Positions 16,419-23,040 of a stretch of DNA of 23,173 bases are shown piece after piece. Source of the stretch: a virus; the IMG/VR virus record IMGVR_UViG_3300033571_020199, positions 1 through 23,173 of that record; one strand, 5' to 3'. Position numbers and translations under genes: made by a program. How positions within the stretch are numbered: the first letter of the stretch is position 1; every line of letters begins with the position of its first letter. Below the pieces are notes generated by a model that saw only the letters and a list, made by a program, of their open reading frames with translations, did not search any database and was not told the origin of the DNA.

Positions 16419-16698
16419 GTTCTAACTCCTCCATCAACTTGTTTACAAACTTTTTCGGATCTTTTAGTTGAACGTCCCTACTATCGGCAACCACTTGTCT
16501 TTTTATCATATTTACTATAGTCTCCAGAATCTTAAGCTTTTCCGAGCTTTCATCTTCTAACAATCTAAATAATATTTCTAAATATTGGCCGTTATCACGC
16601 CTTAGGTTAATGACCCACAAAAGCTCATCTTTAAACTCATTGCTAATATTACCTCTTAAATAACGGTCTATTACAACCTCTTCACATTTTCCCTTCAT
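16402..16698 (-). CDS. hypothetical small phage protein
   Basis: I do not recognise this 98-residue protein. It is charged and predicted all-helical: an N-terminal segment with EFKDELLWVINLRRDNGQYLEILFRLLEDE, then a basic turn, and a C-terminal FVNKLMEELEHELSE helix. There is one cysteine near the start. GGAG lies 7 nt before the ATG, which is inside the end of the preceding gene (17-nt overlap), and it overlaps the methyltransferase start by 17 nt. The tight coupling suggests co-regulation with the methyltransferase. Function unknown. Confidence 0.6.
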   Translation of the reverse strand: MKGKCEEVVIDRYLRGNISNEFKDELLWVINLRRDNGQYLEILFRLLEDESSEKLKILETIVNMIKRQVVADSRDVQLKDPKKFVNKLMEELEHELSE

Positions 16699-17020
16699 CT
16701 GCTACTCCATTTAATTTTGCGTGATACTCATTATAAACTTCTGCAAATTCGGTATCCTTCTCTTTTTCTAACAAAACCAACTGCTTACACCGATTAACAT
16801 GTATCTCTAAATCATCTATTGACTCCGATAACTGAGCTAAATTTTTAGTAACCAGTTTTATCTGCCTCTCCATTTGAAAAAAAGCTACCTGAAAAGCCTC
16901 GTTATACTTAAAATGCTTACAAGAATGCCAATAACAAATTTCAGTTAAACCCCTGTTATCATGATATTGGTCTAACTCATTGTAGATGCCGGTAATATGT
17001 CTTTGTATCTCTTGGCTCAT
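16682..17020 (-). CDS. hypothetical coiled-coil phage protein
   Basis: This is a 112-residue protein if translation starts at ATG 17018-17020, which follows the upstream stop as TAATAATG. A GTG at 17030-17032 would add four residues and overlap the upstream gene. The product is helical and charged. A short N-terminal part is followed by CYWHSCKHFKYNEAFQ (a Cys/His cluster with two Cys and two His within about 11 residues) and then a heptad-like helix (MERQIKLVTKNLAQLSESIDDLEIHVNRCKQL). The Cys/His cluster could hold a metal, but the spacing is not a standard zinc finger. Function unknown. Confidence 0.55.
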   Translation of the reverse strand: MSQEIQRHITGIYNELDQYHDNRGLTEICYWHSCKHFKYNEAFQVAFFQMERQIKLVTKNLAQLSESIDDLEIHVNRCKQLVLLEKEKDTEFAEVYNEYHAKLNGVADEGKM

Positions 17021-17022
17021 TA

Positions 17023-17607
17023 TTATACCCACGGTAATTTATCTTCTTCAAAAGCATCATCAGTTTGTTTATCACCGACCTTTTTATAGTTAATCGGAAA
17101 CTTTCCGCTTCTCTCGTCCATAAATTCGTTATATCTGGCATGATCAGAGGTAATAATAGTCTTGATCTCATTACGGGGCTTATCGCCTTGATCATTAATG
17201 GTAATTTCAGCTACACATATAAGGTTATCAAGATCAGCAAAGCTCTTAATCTGTCTCTGCTTTTCTGCTTCTGGTGATTTATCCTTGGAATGCAAACCGC
17301 GAGCAGAGTTAAGAATGGCTTTGATCATACTCCTTCCGATTTCGCCATATTTCTCAGAATTATCGCTATGAAGCCCGATGTTGCTCCATACTTTCCTATT
17401 CTCGTACTCTCCACTTAAAACGACAAACTCACAGGCAAGATATACGCAAGTACCGGCTTTACTCTTAGTAGCATAGCCTTCCGGCCACTCTTTTGTAACG
17501 TGGTTGCCTTTTTTAAGTAATAACCTGACCTTTGCTATGGTTTTATGCGGTATTAGCTCATAAGACATTTGATCCTCGGCATCGTTAAAGTTATTCCATT
17601 TACTCAT
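17023..17607 (-). CDS. candidate phage single-strand DNA binding / replication accessory protein
   Basis: The start is ATG 17605-17607, which has GAGGAG 7 nt upstream. An ATG 36 nt further upstream lies deep in the preceding gene and lacks a site. The 194 residues begin MSKWNNFNDAEDQ and continue LIPHKTIAKVRLLLKKGNH, then CVYLACEFVVLSGEYENRKVWSNIGLH, GRSMIKAILNSARGL, and DLDNLICVAEITI. This order matches a phage family whose members look like OB-fold DNA-binding proteins located near replication or recombination genes. A hydrophilic acidic C-terminus ending DKLPWV recalls the partner-binding tails of SSB proteins. It follows the 106-aa gene with an 8-nt overlap. The DNA-binding role is inferred. 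Confidence 0.5.
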   Translation of the reverse strand: MSKWNNFNDAEDQMSYELIPHKTIAKVRLLLKKGNHVTKEWPEGYATKSKAGTCVYLACEFVVLSGEYENRKVWSNIGLHSDNSEKYGEIGRSMIKAILNSARGLHSKDKSPEAEKQRQIKSFADLDNLICVAEITINDQGDKPRNEIKTIITSDHARYNEFMDERSGKFPINYKKVGDKQTDDAFEEDKLPWV

Positions 17608-17920
17608 TGTTTTGCTCCTCAAATATATATTTACGCATTTCATCAGTGGCTACTTCTATACTTTTATTTATCCATTTTTTAGCCTCTTCTTCTCTATTAT
17701 TTTCTTTAAAAGTGAAATGATATATTTGACCCAAAGAACCATAAAGCAGTCTTATAATAAGATCACTAGGTAGATCACGATTACATGTCAAAAGTCCCTC
17801 TTCACTTGATAAGATAACTGTATTTTTTAAATCATATTCGTTAGTTAATTCCTCTAAAGTTGTTCGCATTTTTTCTAATGCTTTAACTGTTAATTTTTTA
17901 TTGTTTGTATTTATACTCAT
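17600..17920 (-). CDS. hypothetical small phage protein
   Basis: An unrecognised 106-residue protein. The sequence suggests a helix (VKALEKMRTTLEELTNEYD), a short beta segment (NTVILSSEEGLLTCNRD), then helices (DLIIRLLYGSLGQIYHFTF; EEEAKKWINKSIEVATDEMRKYIF). AAGGAG lies 9 nt before the ATG. It is 22 nt downstream of the cytosine methyltransferase and overlaps the DNA-binding candidate by 8 nt. Placement between a methyltransferase and a replication-type gene makes host-takeover or anti-defence roles possible; nothing proves them. Confidence 0.6.
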   Translation of the reverse strand: MSINTNNKKLTVKALEKMRTTLEELTNEYDLKNTVILSSEEGLLTCNRDLPSDLIIRLLYGSLGQIYHFTFKENNREEEAKKWINKSIEVATDEMRKYIFEEQNNE

Positions 17921-17942
17921 CTATTTGCTCCTTGTTTTATTA

Positions 17943-18962
17943 TTAAACTAACTGCTGATTTATAATTGCTTCTCCTAAAAACTCAGGAATCAAAGGTACA
18001 ACGCTATTACCGAGTGCCATAAGGCGCTCTCTACGACTTCCTCCCTCCGTCCAGCTAATAGGATAGCCCATAAGCCATTCTACCCAATCGGGATTTAATC
18101 TCTCATCTTTTAATCTTGGTACTTCTAAAGGCTCTTTCCCCCATTGCTTAATTCCTCTGCTGCAATAGTACATGCCAATCTGCTCTTGTGTGCATATTGG
18201 GCTAATTTCTTCAAATCCCCTACATCTTTGTAATCCCTGCTGGTCGGGGTCGGGAAGAACCTTACATATCTGGCTAATCCTAGACTCCCCGATATTCCAT
18301 TCCTGTTGTATTTCCGAATGTTGCCGGTTTTCGTTATCAGGTAAGTATCCTCTTTGCTTATTATATGCCCTACTGCCCCATCGCTTGCAGTCGGGGTCGG
18401 GAGCATTTTTACAACCGTCTCCAAGTGCGGACTCTGCCTCCTTCTTTCCGACGGACAATCCGACTTTGCCGATGCAAGAGGTGTGGGCAATAATCCAGAT
18501 TCTATCCCGTCTGTGAGGTGCACCAAAGGCGGAAGCCGGTATGCAATGCCACTCCGCATCATACCCGATCGCCCATAAATCTTGCAGGACGTTGATAAGT
18601 CCTTTACTGCGAAGATTTGCCACGTTTTCGATAATTGCATATTTGGGTCTGATTTCATTGATTAACCTCGCAAATTCTTTCCATAGTCCCGAGCGTTTAG
18701 CCTCTATTCCTTTCTGCTTGCCTGCTACCGATATATCCTGACACGGAAATCCTCCTGCAATTACGTCAATTGTTGGGAGCGTTTTTAAGTCTTCCTTATG
18801 TATGGTAGTAATATCAGGAAATATCGGTACGGACGGCCAGTGTTTTTTTAATATTTTCCGGCAAAATGGATTAATCTCACAAAAGGCAACCGTCTGCATG
18901 CTTGCAGCTTCCAAGCCTACTGAAAAACCGCCTACGCCTGAGAAAATATCAAATACATTCAT
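17943..18962 (-). CDS. C5-cytosine DNA methyltransferase (Dcm type)
   Basis: This 339-residue enzyme methylates cytosine C5 at a specific site using AdoMet. Motif I DIFSGVGGFSVGLE is at 5-18, motif IV GGFPCQDIS at 70-78 (catalytic Cys74), motif VI ENVANL at 112-117 and motif VIII RRDRIWI at 151-157. The LNPDWVEWLMGYP segment and motif X ALGNSVVP come near the C-terminus. The target-recognition region between RRDRIWI and LNPDW contains two similar DPDC/DPDQ-type segments. The DNA here is richer in G+C than its neighbours and is also open in a second frame (see 18125-18658). AAGGAGG precedes the ATG. No cognate endonuclease is visible, so it is probably a solitary phage methyltransferase for anti-restriction. 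Confidence 0.93.
   Translation of the reverse strand: MNVFDIFSGVGGFSVGLEAASMQTVAFCEINPFCRKILKKHWPSVPIFPDITTIHKEDLKTLPTIDVIAGGFPCQDISVAGKQKGIEAKRSGLWKEFARLINEIRPKYAIIENVANLRSKGLINVLQDLWAIGYDAEWHCIPASAFGAPHRRDRIWIIAHTSCIGKVGLSVGKKEAESALGDGCKNAPDPDCKRWGSRAYNKQRGYLPDNENRQHSEIQQEWNIGESRISQICKVLPDPDQQGLQRCRGFEEISPICTQEQIGMYYCSRGIKQWGKEPLEVPRLKDERLNPDWVEWLMGYPISWTEGGSRRERLMALGNSVVPLIPEFLGEAIINQQLV
18125..18658 (-). other. alternative-frame ORF inside the C5-methyltransferase with LPTPTxSD repeats
   Basis: In the +1 frame of the methyltransferase gene, 177 codons are open from an ATG at 18656-18658. The translation is not random-looking. YGRSGMMRSGIAYRLPPLV is followed by LLPTPLASAKSD, MLPTPTASDG and FFPTPTSRDYKD. 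This is the style of the variable region in another set of phage cytosine methyltransferases. It ends in AAEELSNGG, which in those proteins leads to the L-N-P-x-W-V-E-W segment that here lies in the main frame. No ribosome site is seen before the ATG. Either the region is a frame-shifted relic that stays readable in both frames, or it is expressed as a second product. I do not claim it is translated. Confidence 0.35.
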
Positions 18963-19012
18963 TTTTCCTCCTTATTCCTTTTTGCTTCTTCAAGTATTTC
19001 GCTTAAAACCAT
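18959..19012 (-). other. possible 17-codon upstream peptide ahead of the methyltransferase
   Basis: A short frame (ATG 19010-19012, peptide MVLSEILEEAKRNKEEK) ends in a TGA that overlaps the methyltransferase ATG as ATGA. The methyltransferase ribosome site AAGGAGG lies inside it. No convincing ribosome site precedes the short frame, so it may be chance or a coupling leader. Confidence 0.2.
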
Positions 19013-19033
19013 CGGTTTGTAATTTGCTCTAAA

Positions 19034-20449
19034 TTACTGATCTCTCAATATCTTTTCAGGACTTAGAACTATCGGGTCTTTGTGAAAATTCTTATATTCA
19101 GGATGAGGATTACTAGGTGATAATTCCAATGTTAAACCTGTCTCTAAAATAACTCTCTCAAGTTCGTCTATATGCCCCGGAGCTGTTAGTCGCTCAATCA
19201 GGAAAGGTACGGTTTCTATAATCACCTTGCCCGGTATTTCAATAATTTTTAGCATGGGATTGTTTAGCATGTTGGTCAGATTACTGGTTATGATGAGGGA
19301 TTTGAATTTTAACCAATTTTGCTTCTCGGGTCTTGGTTTGGGGGTTATATCAACTTGTGCATTATCGTTACTCGGGTGTTCCTGCTCCTTAGCCTTAGAG
19401 GCAAGCCTCAATCCCGTAATTTTAACGTTTTGGCCATAAACCGACTTAATAGCTTTGGGGATTTTATCTTTTTCAACATCGCTTAAAAGCGTATCCCCTG
19501 TGTAAATACCGACCTTATCAGGCTCAAGTTCCTTAAATATGCAACCATCCTGTATTTGACCTGCTCGCTCTTCTCCTAAAGCCTTCCATAGAGCTTGAGA
19601 GAGTAGCATTTTTCTTGTTTGTTCATCCGCAAGTAGCGTAATATCGTCTTGTTTCATTCTTGGGGTTTCCTTTGCTGGTTGAAGCCTGTCACAATTTGTA
19701 ACAGACCGGTTTGGTTTATTTTGATTTTCTGATACAAGAGCAACTTGCTCCAGCTGCGTAAGCAAGCAAGGAGCAAAAGTTGCGTGCTTTTGTTGGATAG
19801 GGTCGCGTGCGCGCGTATTAGTATCCGTTTCTAAGATACTAGACTTATACGAAGATAAACCCCCTTTAGCGTAGCTAAGGGGTTTATCTTCTACTACTGT
19901 TTCTACTGAGTTTCTATGTTCCTGCAAACCTTGAGAAGAAGCTGGGTTAGCGATATGTATGGCGGACAAATTTGTCGGGGATACCAGACATTTTTGACTT
20001 GTATGCAAGTCATTTTTGTCAGAGGTTTTAACTAATTTTATTGCACTTTTTCTATAAAATTCTTTTGGATTTTTTAAAATTTCTAATGAATCTTTAGTAC
20101 GTTTTGCAGAGTAGACAAAATGATATTCTTTTTCTTTATAATTATATGAAGTGTGCGATGTTATCTCGTATAAATCAGCTAATTGAGCTAAAAACCTACT
20201 ACGCTGTCTTGCTCCTTGTTTACATTTTGATTGAAGAAATTTACTATTAAAAATAACTTCATCAGGATTCTTTGAAAAAAGAAATTCTATAGCTGCGATA
20301 AATGTAATAGCTTCACATGCTATTGTCTTTGATGGATCACAAGCTCTTTTTATATCAAGCCATTTATCATAACACGTATTATAAATATCCTTTTCACTAA
20401 GATTCTTTTTCTGAAAATCTACGTAGGATACATTAGAGGCAGCTTTCAT
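19034..20449 (-). CDS. replication-type protein with DnaA-N-like segment and palindromic linker
   Basis: Three parts can be seen in 471 residues. Residues 1-140 form a basic, helical domain (DIYNTCYDKWLDIKRACDPSKT; FLQSKCKQGARQRSRFLAQLADLYEI). Residues about 141-255 are low in conserved structure and encoded by a run of palindromes. Residues about 281-350 (MLLSQALWKALGEERAGQI ... VGIYTGDTLLSDVEKDKI ... KSVYGQNVKITGL) resemble the N-terminal domain of DnaA-like initiators. A C-terminal part ends in an ERVILETGLTLELSP segment. A GGAGG site precedes the ATG, which overlaps the upstream winged-helix gene by 4 nt. The overall layout suggests a phage or plasmid-type replication protein. The DnaA-like reading is from pattern only and moderate at best; no AAA+ motor motif is present. 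Confidence 0.5.
   Translation of the reverse strand: MKAASNVSYVDFQKKNLSEKDIYNTCYDKWLDIKRACDPSKTIACEAITFIAAIEFLFSKNPDEVIFNSKFLQSKCKQGARQRSRFLAQLADLYEITSHTSYNYKEKEYHFVYSAKRTKDSLEILKNPKEFYRKSAIKLVKTSDKNDLHTSQKCLVSPTNLSAIHIANPASSQGLQEHRNSVETVVEDKPLSYAKGGLSSYKSSILETDTNTRARDPIQQKHATFAPCLLTQLEQVALVSENQNKPNRSVTNCDRLQPAKETPRMKQDDITLLADEQTRKMLLSQALWKALGEERAGQIQDGCIFKELEPDKVGIYTGDTLLSDVEKDKIPKAIKSVYGQNVKITGLRLASKAKEQEHPSNDNAQVDITPKPRPEKQNWLKFKSLIITSNLTNMLNNPMLKIIEIPGKVIIETVPFLIERLTAPGHIDELERVILETGLTLELSPSNPHPEYKNFHKDPIVLSPEKILRDQ
19740..20020. repeat. cluster of palindromic elements inside the 471-aa gene
   Basis: Five inverted repeats lie within 281 nt. The first is 19740-19783, GCAACTTGCTCC against GGAGCAAAAGTTGC with a 2-nt bulge. 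The second is 19814-19851, CGTAT-TAGTATC against GATACTA-(5)-ATACG. The third is 19851-19891, GAAGATAAACCCC-(2)-TTAGC against its complement around a 3-nt loop. The fourth is 19965-19976, the perfect palindrome GACAAATTTGTC. The fifth is 19987-20020, GACA-(4)-TGACTTG around TATG, with the matching right arm. All are read through in frame as residues about 143-237. Such in-frame palindromes recall Rickettsia palindromic elements. Confidence 0.7.
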
Positions 20450-20754
20450 GCTCTACCTCCACTTAACAAAGTTAGATTTAGTACATTATTAGCTGTATAA
20501 CCAGATGGTGAAATCTCATCTGTAAAACTTCTTTTAATTAATCCAAGATTTTCTAGAAGAACAAACTTCTTTCTTATGTTTTCATTGGAACATTTATATT
20601 TTTTAGTAAAATATGAATAACTGGTTTTAAAAATAGATTGTTTATTTTTTTTTAAATTATCTTTTATATCCAAGTACAACTCAATGGCCAGATAATCTCG
20701 TCTCTGACTTGGGGTAAGTATGATTTTATATAATCTCTCTTTCTCCTTACTCAT
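20446..20754 (-). CDS. small winged-helix DNA-binding protein
   Basis: This is a 102-residue basic protein. Residues about 44-80 (SYSYFTKKYKCSNENIRKKFVLLENLGLIKRSFTD) read as a helix-turn-helix followed by a wing, the form found in phage replication and regulatory proteins that pick one strand of logic at the origin or promoter. The first 40 residues are a helical, charged arm (LTPSQRRDYLAIELYLDIKDNLKK). It overlaps the next gene by 4 nt and the previous gene by 8 nt, so it is produced along with the replication-type protein. Replication-origin binding is likely but inferred. Confidence 0.6.
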   Translation of the reverse strand: MSKEKERLYKIILTPSQRRDYLAIELYLDIKDNLKKNKQSIFKTSYSYFTKKYKCSNENIRKKFVLLENLGLIKRSFTDEISPSGYTANNVLNLTLLSGGRA

Positions 20755-21025
20755 CCTTTCCCTCTTCTAAAATTAAATTCAACAATGTATTTAGATCATC
20801 CCAGAAAACGCCGTGGAGTAGTGCTTGGTCTCCTGCTTTAGTCATTCTTCTTAATCTCTCGGCTATCGTTTTAATGTCTGCACTATTGACTCCTACCTCT
20901 AGAATTAAGTTAAGCAAAGTCTTTAAATCTTGCCAAAACATTGCCTCCATGGGCATCTCTTCAGTTTGCCTTAAAACCATCCTCATTCTTGAAGCTACTA
21001 CCTTGATCTCTTGTGCTTTATTCAT
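20747..21025 (-). CDS. hypothetical protein with two tandem copies of one unit
   Basis: The 92-residue protein is an internal duplication. Residues 7-45 and 51-89 are two copies at a period of 44: IK-x-x-A-x-R-x-R ... FWQDLKTLLNLILEVG and IK-x-x-A-x-R-x-R ... FWDDLNTLLNLILEEG. Each unit looks like two helices joined by a variable loop, probably pairing to form a four-helix bundle. I recognise no family. AAGGA lies just before the ATG. It is 5 nt downstream of the 48-aa gene and overlaps the winged-helix gene by 8 nt in the early operon. The identical hydrophobic face in both copies suggests a protein-binding role. Confidence 0.65.
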   Translation of the reverse strand: MNKAQEIKVVASRMRMVLRQTEEMPMEAMFWQDLKTLLNLILEVGVNSADIKTIAERLRRMTKAGDQALLHGVFWDDLNTLLNLILEEGKDE

Positions 21026-21030
21026 ATTCC

Positions 21031-21177
21031 TTAGTTGTTTTGTTTATTTAGGTTAATTCCCCGCCTTGCTGCGTAAATTTGTAAGGCTTCCTTTATTACT
21101 CGAATTCGTGTATGTTCAGCTCTTGATGCTAGTAATTGGCGGATTTTAGAGAGAATGTAGAAAAAGAGAGAGGTCAT
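21031..21177 (-). CDS. 48-aa basic small protein
   Basis: A short frame (ATG 21175-21177, TAA 21031-21033) occupies the gap between the winged-helix regulator and the duplicated 92-aa gene. It starts with a hydrophobic helix (MTSLFFYILSKIRQLL) and continues into a basic helix (RIRVIKEALQIYAARRG). The second half is reminiscent of the helical half of ribbon-helix-helix proteins, but too short to be sure. No good ribosome site is visible. Operon position and tight spacing (5 nt to the next start) support it as real. Confidence 0.4.
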   Translation of the reverse strand: MTSLFFYILSKIRQLLASRAEHTRIRVIKEALQIYAARRGINLNKQNN

Positions 21178-21191
21178 AAAATAGATAATTT

Positions 21192-21506
21192 TTAATTATT
21201 TACTGAGTATAAAGTATCTTGGTATTTTACAATGATAACAATGTGTCGCTGTCTTCTATCATCTGAGTCTTTTTCGATGTTAATTATCTTGTAAAAAACT
21301 AAAATTCTTAGTATTTGATATCTTGTGGATTCACTAATATTAGGCCACCACAATACTAAATCACTGTCACGTACTATGCCTTCATCACTTTTTAAATTGA
21401 TTATTAATTCTTGGAATGCCCATAAATAGATAGGTTTTCTTACTCCTAAATTTCTTAGCCTTGGATATAAAACAGTTGTATCGCACAATAACTTTTTGTG
21501 TGTCAT
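21192..21506 (-). CDS. small winged-helix regulator (MarR-like wing)
   Basis: This 104-residue protein has a helix-turn-helix (residues about 56-74, ISESTRYQILRILVFYKII) followed by NIEKDSDDRRQRHIVIIV, the D-x-x-D-x-R-R beta-wing signature seen in MarR-type regulators. Its first part lacks the full MarR dimer helices, so it is a shortened or phage-specific variant. It is the first gene of the leftward block and lies beside a perfect inverted repeat, so it may be the prophage repressor or an early switch protein. A promoter at 21533-21561 would give a leader of about 20 nt. No ribosome site is obvious. Confidence 0.6.
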   Translation of the reverse strand: MTHKKLLCDTTVLYPRLRNLGVRKPIYLWAFQELIINLKSDEGIVRDSDLVLWWPNISESTRYQILRILVFYKIINIEKDSDDRRQRHIVIIVKYQDTLYSVNN

Positions 21507-21532
21507 AAAAATTTTATAAATAAAACTTATAA

Positions 21533-21561
21533 ATATTAACTGTAGAAAAATATTTAACCAA
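21533..21561 (-). promoter_or_regulatory. promoter for the leftward early block
   Basis: On the minus strand TTGGTT (21556-21561) and TAATAT (21533-21538) are spaced by 17 bases, and the ATG of the winged-helix gene follows about 27 nt after the -10 box. It is a moderate consensus match in AT-rich DNA, supported by position at the head of the minus-strand gene block. Confidence 0.4.
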
Positions 21562-21567
21562 ACAGAA

Positions 21568-21590
21568 TTACCTGTAATATTTACAGGTAA
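21568..21590. promoter_or_regulatory. 23-bp perfect inverted repeat (candidate operator)
   Basis: TTACCTGTAA, a 3-nt spacer (TAT), then TTACAGGTAA. The two 10-bp arms are perfectly complementary. A partial third copy of the right half (AGGTAAA) follows at 21594-21600. It lies between the divergent winged-helix regulator and symporter genes, 7 nt upstream of the candidate leftward -35 box and 25 nt upstream of the symporter start. It could be a dimer-binding operator controlling either gene, or a hairpin in the symporter leader. Confidence 0.6.
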
Positions 21591-21615
21591 AATAGGTAAA
21601 AAATGAGGTTGAGTT

Positions 21616-23040
21616 ATGATAGATTATTTTTTAATTGCTATCTTTTTTGGATATTTAATAAAAGAAATATTTAAGAGTTTTAATAAAAATGAAACTATCA
21701 ATAGTTACGCTATTGGTAACAGGGTATTTTCTACTTTCGCTCTAGGATCTACTATTACTGCAACTTGGGTTAGTGGTAGTGGATTTATCCTTGATTTAGA
21801 AGAGTTTAATCGAGATGGGATGAAATACTTTTTAGCCTCTATAGGTATGTGTCTCAATCTAACTATAATGGCTATATGGCTAGTTCCTAGAATGGAAGCA
21901 TTTTTAGGAAAAACATCAGTATCCTCAATAATGAATCAACATTATGGAGAAATTATCAGAAACATTACTACTATACTTGGTGTTATAACAACATGTGGTG
22001 GTATAGCTATTCAATTTAAAATCATGGGCAATGTGATTAATTATCTATTCCCGGATTTATCTTTATATACAAGTATATTTTTAGGAGGAGCATTCACCAC
22101 TCTTTATACTTGTAGCGGTGGTATACGGGCAGTAGTAAGAACTGATATAGTTCAAGCAATATGTTTTTCTGTCGCATTAATTATAGCTATTGTAACTTTT
22201 GATACAATGGACAATATACTAGATATAGCACAAAATATATCTGAAGAATCTGTAGAACGATTTAAGTTTAAAAGTTTGTTAAAAATAACTAGTAGTGAAC
22301 TTTTAGATTTAATTTTACTGACTGGATATTTTTTAATACCAGGATTAAAACCACAAGTAATCCAGCGTGTATCAATGGGAAAAGATTTAGAACAAGTAAA
22401 AAAATCTTATTTTTACTCTTCTATATGTCTATTTATTGTTTTATGTTTATCTTGTTACGTCAGTTATTTGATTTTCTTAAAAAATCCTGAAATAACAGGT
22501 AAGCAAATTTTACCGTTTTTGTTAAATATGTATTCTATACCCGGAACAAAAGCTATATTGATTATAGGAATCATCGCTATGTGTATGTCTACAGCCGACT
22601 CTAACTTAAATATTTCCTCAATTTTAATAGCAAATGATTTTTTTATATTTAGTAAAAAAAATTCTTTGCAAAAAGTATTATTAGCCCGTTATATAACTTT
22701 ATTTATAGGTTTAATCTCTATTATTTGGGGATTTAAAGAAGATAGTTTGTTTAAATTTATATTGTTAAGTGCTAGTTTTTATTTACCAATTATTAGCGTA
22801 CCGTTACTGGGGATAATTTTTCAATGGACAACAACTTCAAGAGTCTGTTTGTTCACTATTATTACATGTTTTTGCTTTGTAATAATATTTAGATTTATAG
22901 TCCCTATTGATACTGATATCAATTTCATAGGAATGATATTGAATGCTATTTTATTAATCACTGGACACTACATTGTAGAAAAATGGGAATTGTTAAAATG
23001 CTTCGGTATTAAAAGTAAGTTAAAAAAAACTATGGCATAA
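21616..23040 (+). CDS. sodium:solute symporter family transporter
   Basis: The 474 residues contain about 12-13 membrane segments and the landmarks of the SSS (PutP/PanF-type) family. These include an early TATWVSGSGFIL segment, the signature CSGGIRAVVRTDIVQAI near the middle, and MSTADSNLNISSILIANDFF further on. These proteins use the sodium gradient to import proline, other solutes or vitamins across the inner membrane. Substrate cannot be told here. GAGG lies 7 nt before the ATG. It is on the opposite strand to the phage genes, is more AT-rich, and probably belongs to the chromosome flanking the prophage. The 133 nt after it to the window edge contain no clear gene apart from a possible start at 23142. 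Confidence 0.88.
   Translation: MIDYFLIAIFFGYLIKEIFKSFNKNETINSYAIGNRVFSTFALGSTITATWVSGSGFILDLEEFNRDGMKYFLASIGMCLNLTIMAIWLVPRMEAFLGKTSVSSIMNQHYGEIIRNITTILGVITTCGGIAIQFKIMGNVINYLFPDLSLYTSIFLGGAFTTLYTCSGGIRAVVRTDIVQAICFSVALIIAIVTFDTMDNILDIAQNISEESVERFKFKSLLKITSSELLDLILLTGYFLIPGLKPQVIQRVSMGKDLEQVKKSYFYSSICLFIVLCLSCYVSYLIFLKNPEITGKQILPFLLNMYSIPGTKAILIIGIIAMCMSTADSNLNISSILIANDFFIFSKKNSLQKVLLARYITLFIGLISIIWGFKEDSLFKFILLSASFYLPIISVPLLGIIFQWTTTSRVCLFTIITCFCFVIIFRFIVPIDTDINFIGMILNAILLITGHYIVEKWELLKCFGIKSKLKKTMA

Noticed and set aside
16838-16880. Zinc finger in the 112-aa protein from its Cys/His cluster
   Set aside because: The cluster C-Y-W-H-S-C-K-H has spacing unlike standard zinc-binding folds, so only the cluster is noted in its entry.
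17608-17643. Upstream ATG that would add 12 residues to the DNA-binding candidate
   Set aside because: It lies inside the previous gene without a ribosome site, while ATG at 17607 has GAGGAG at good spacing.
18172-18741. Several plus-strand open frames opposite the cytosine methyltransferase
   Set aside because: Their translations show no family pattern and they are explained by the locally higher G+C; only the minus-strand +1 frame has recognisable motifs.
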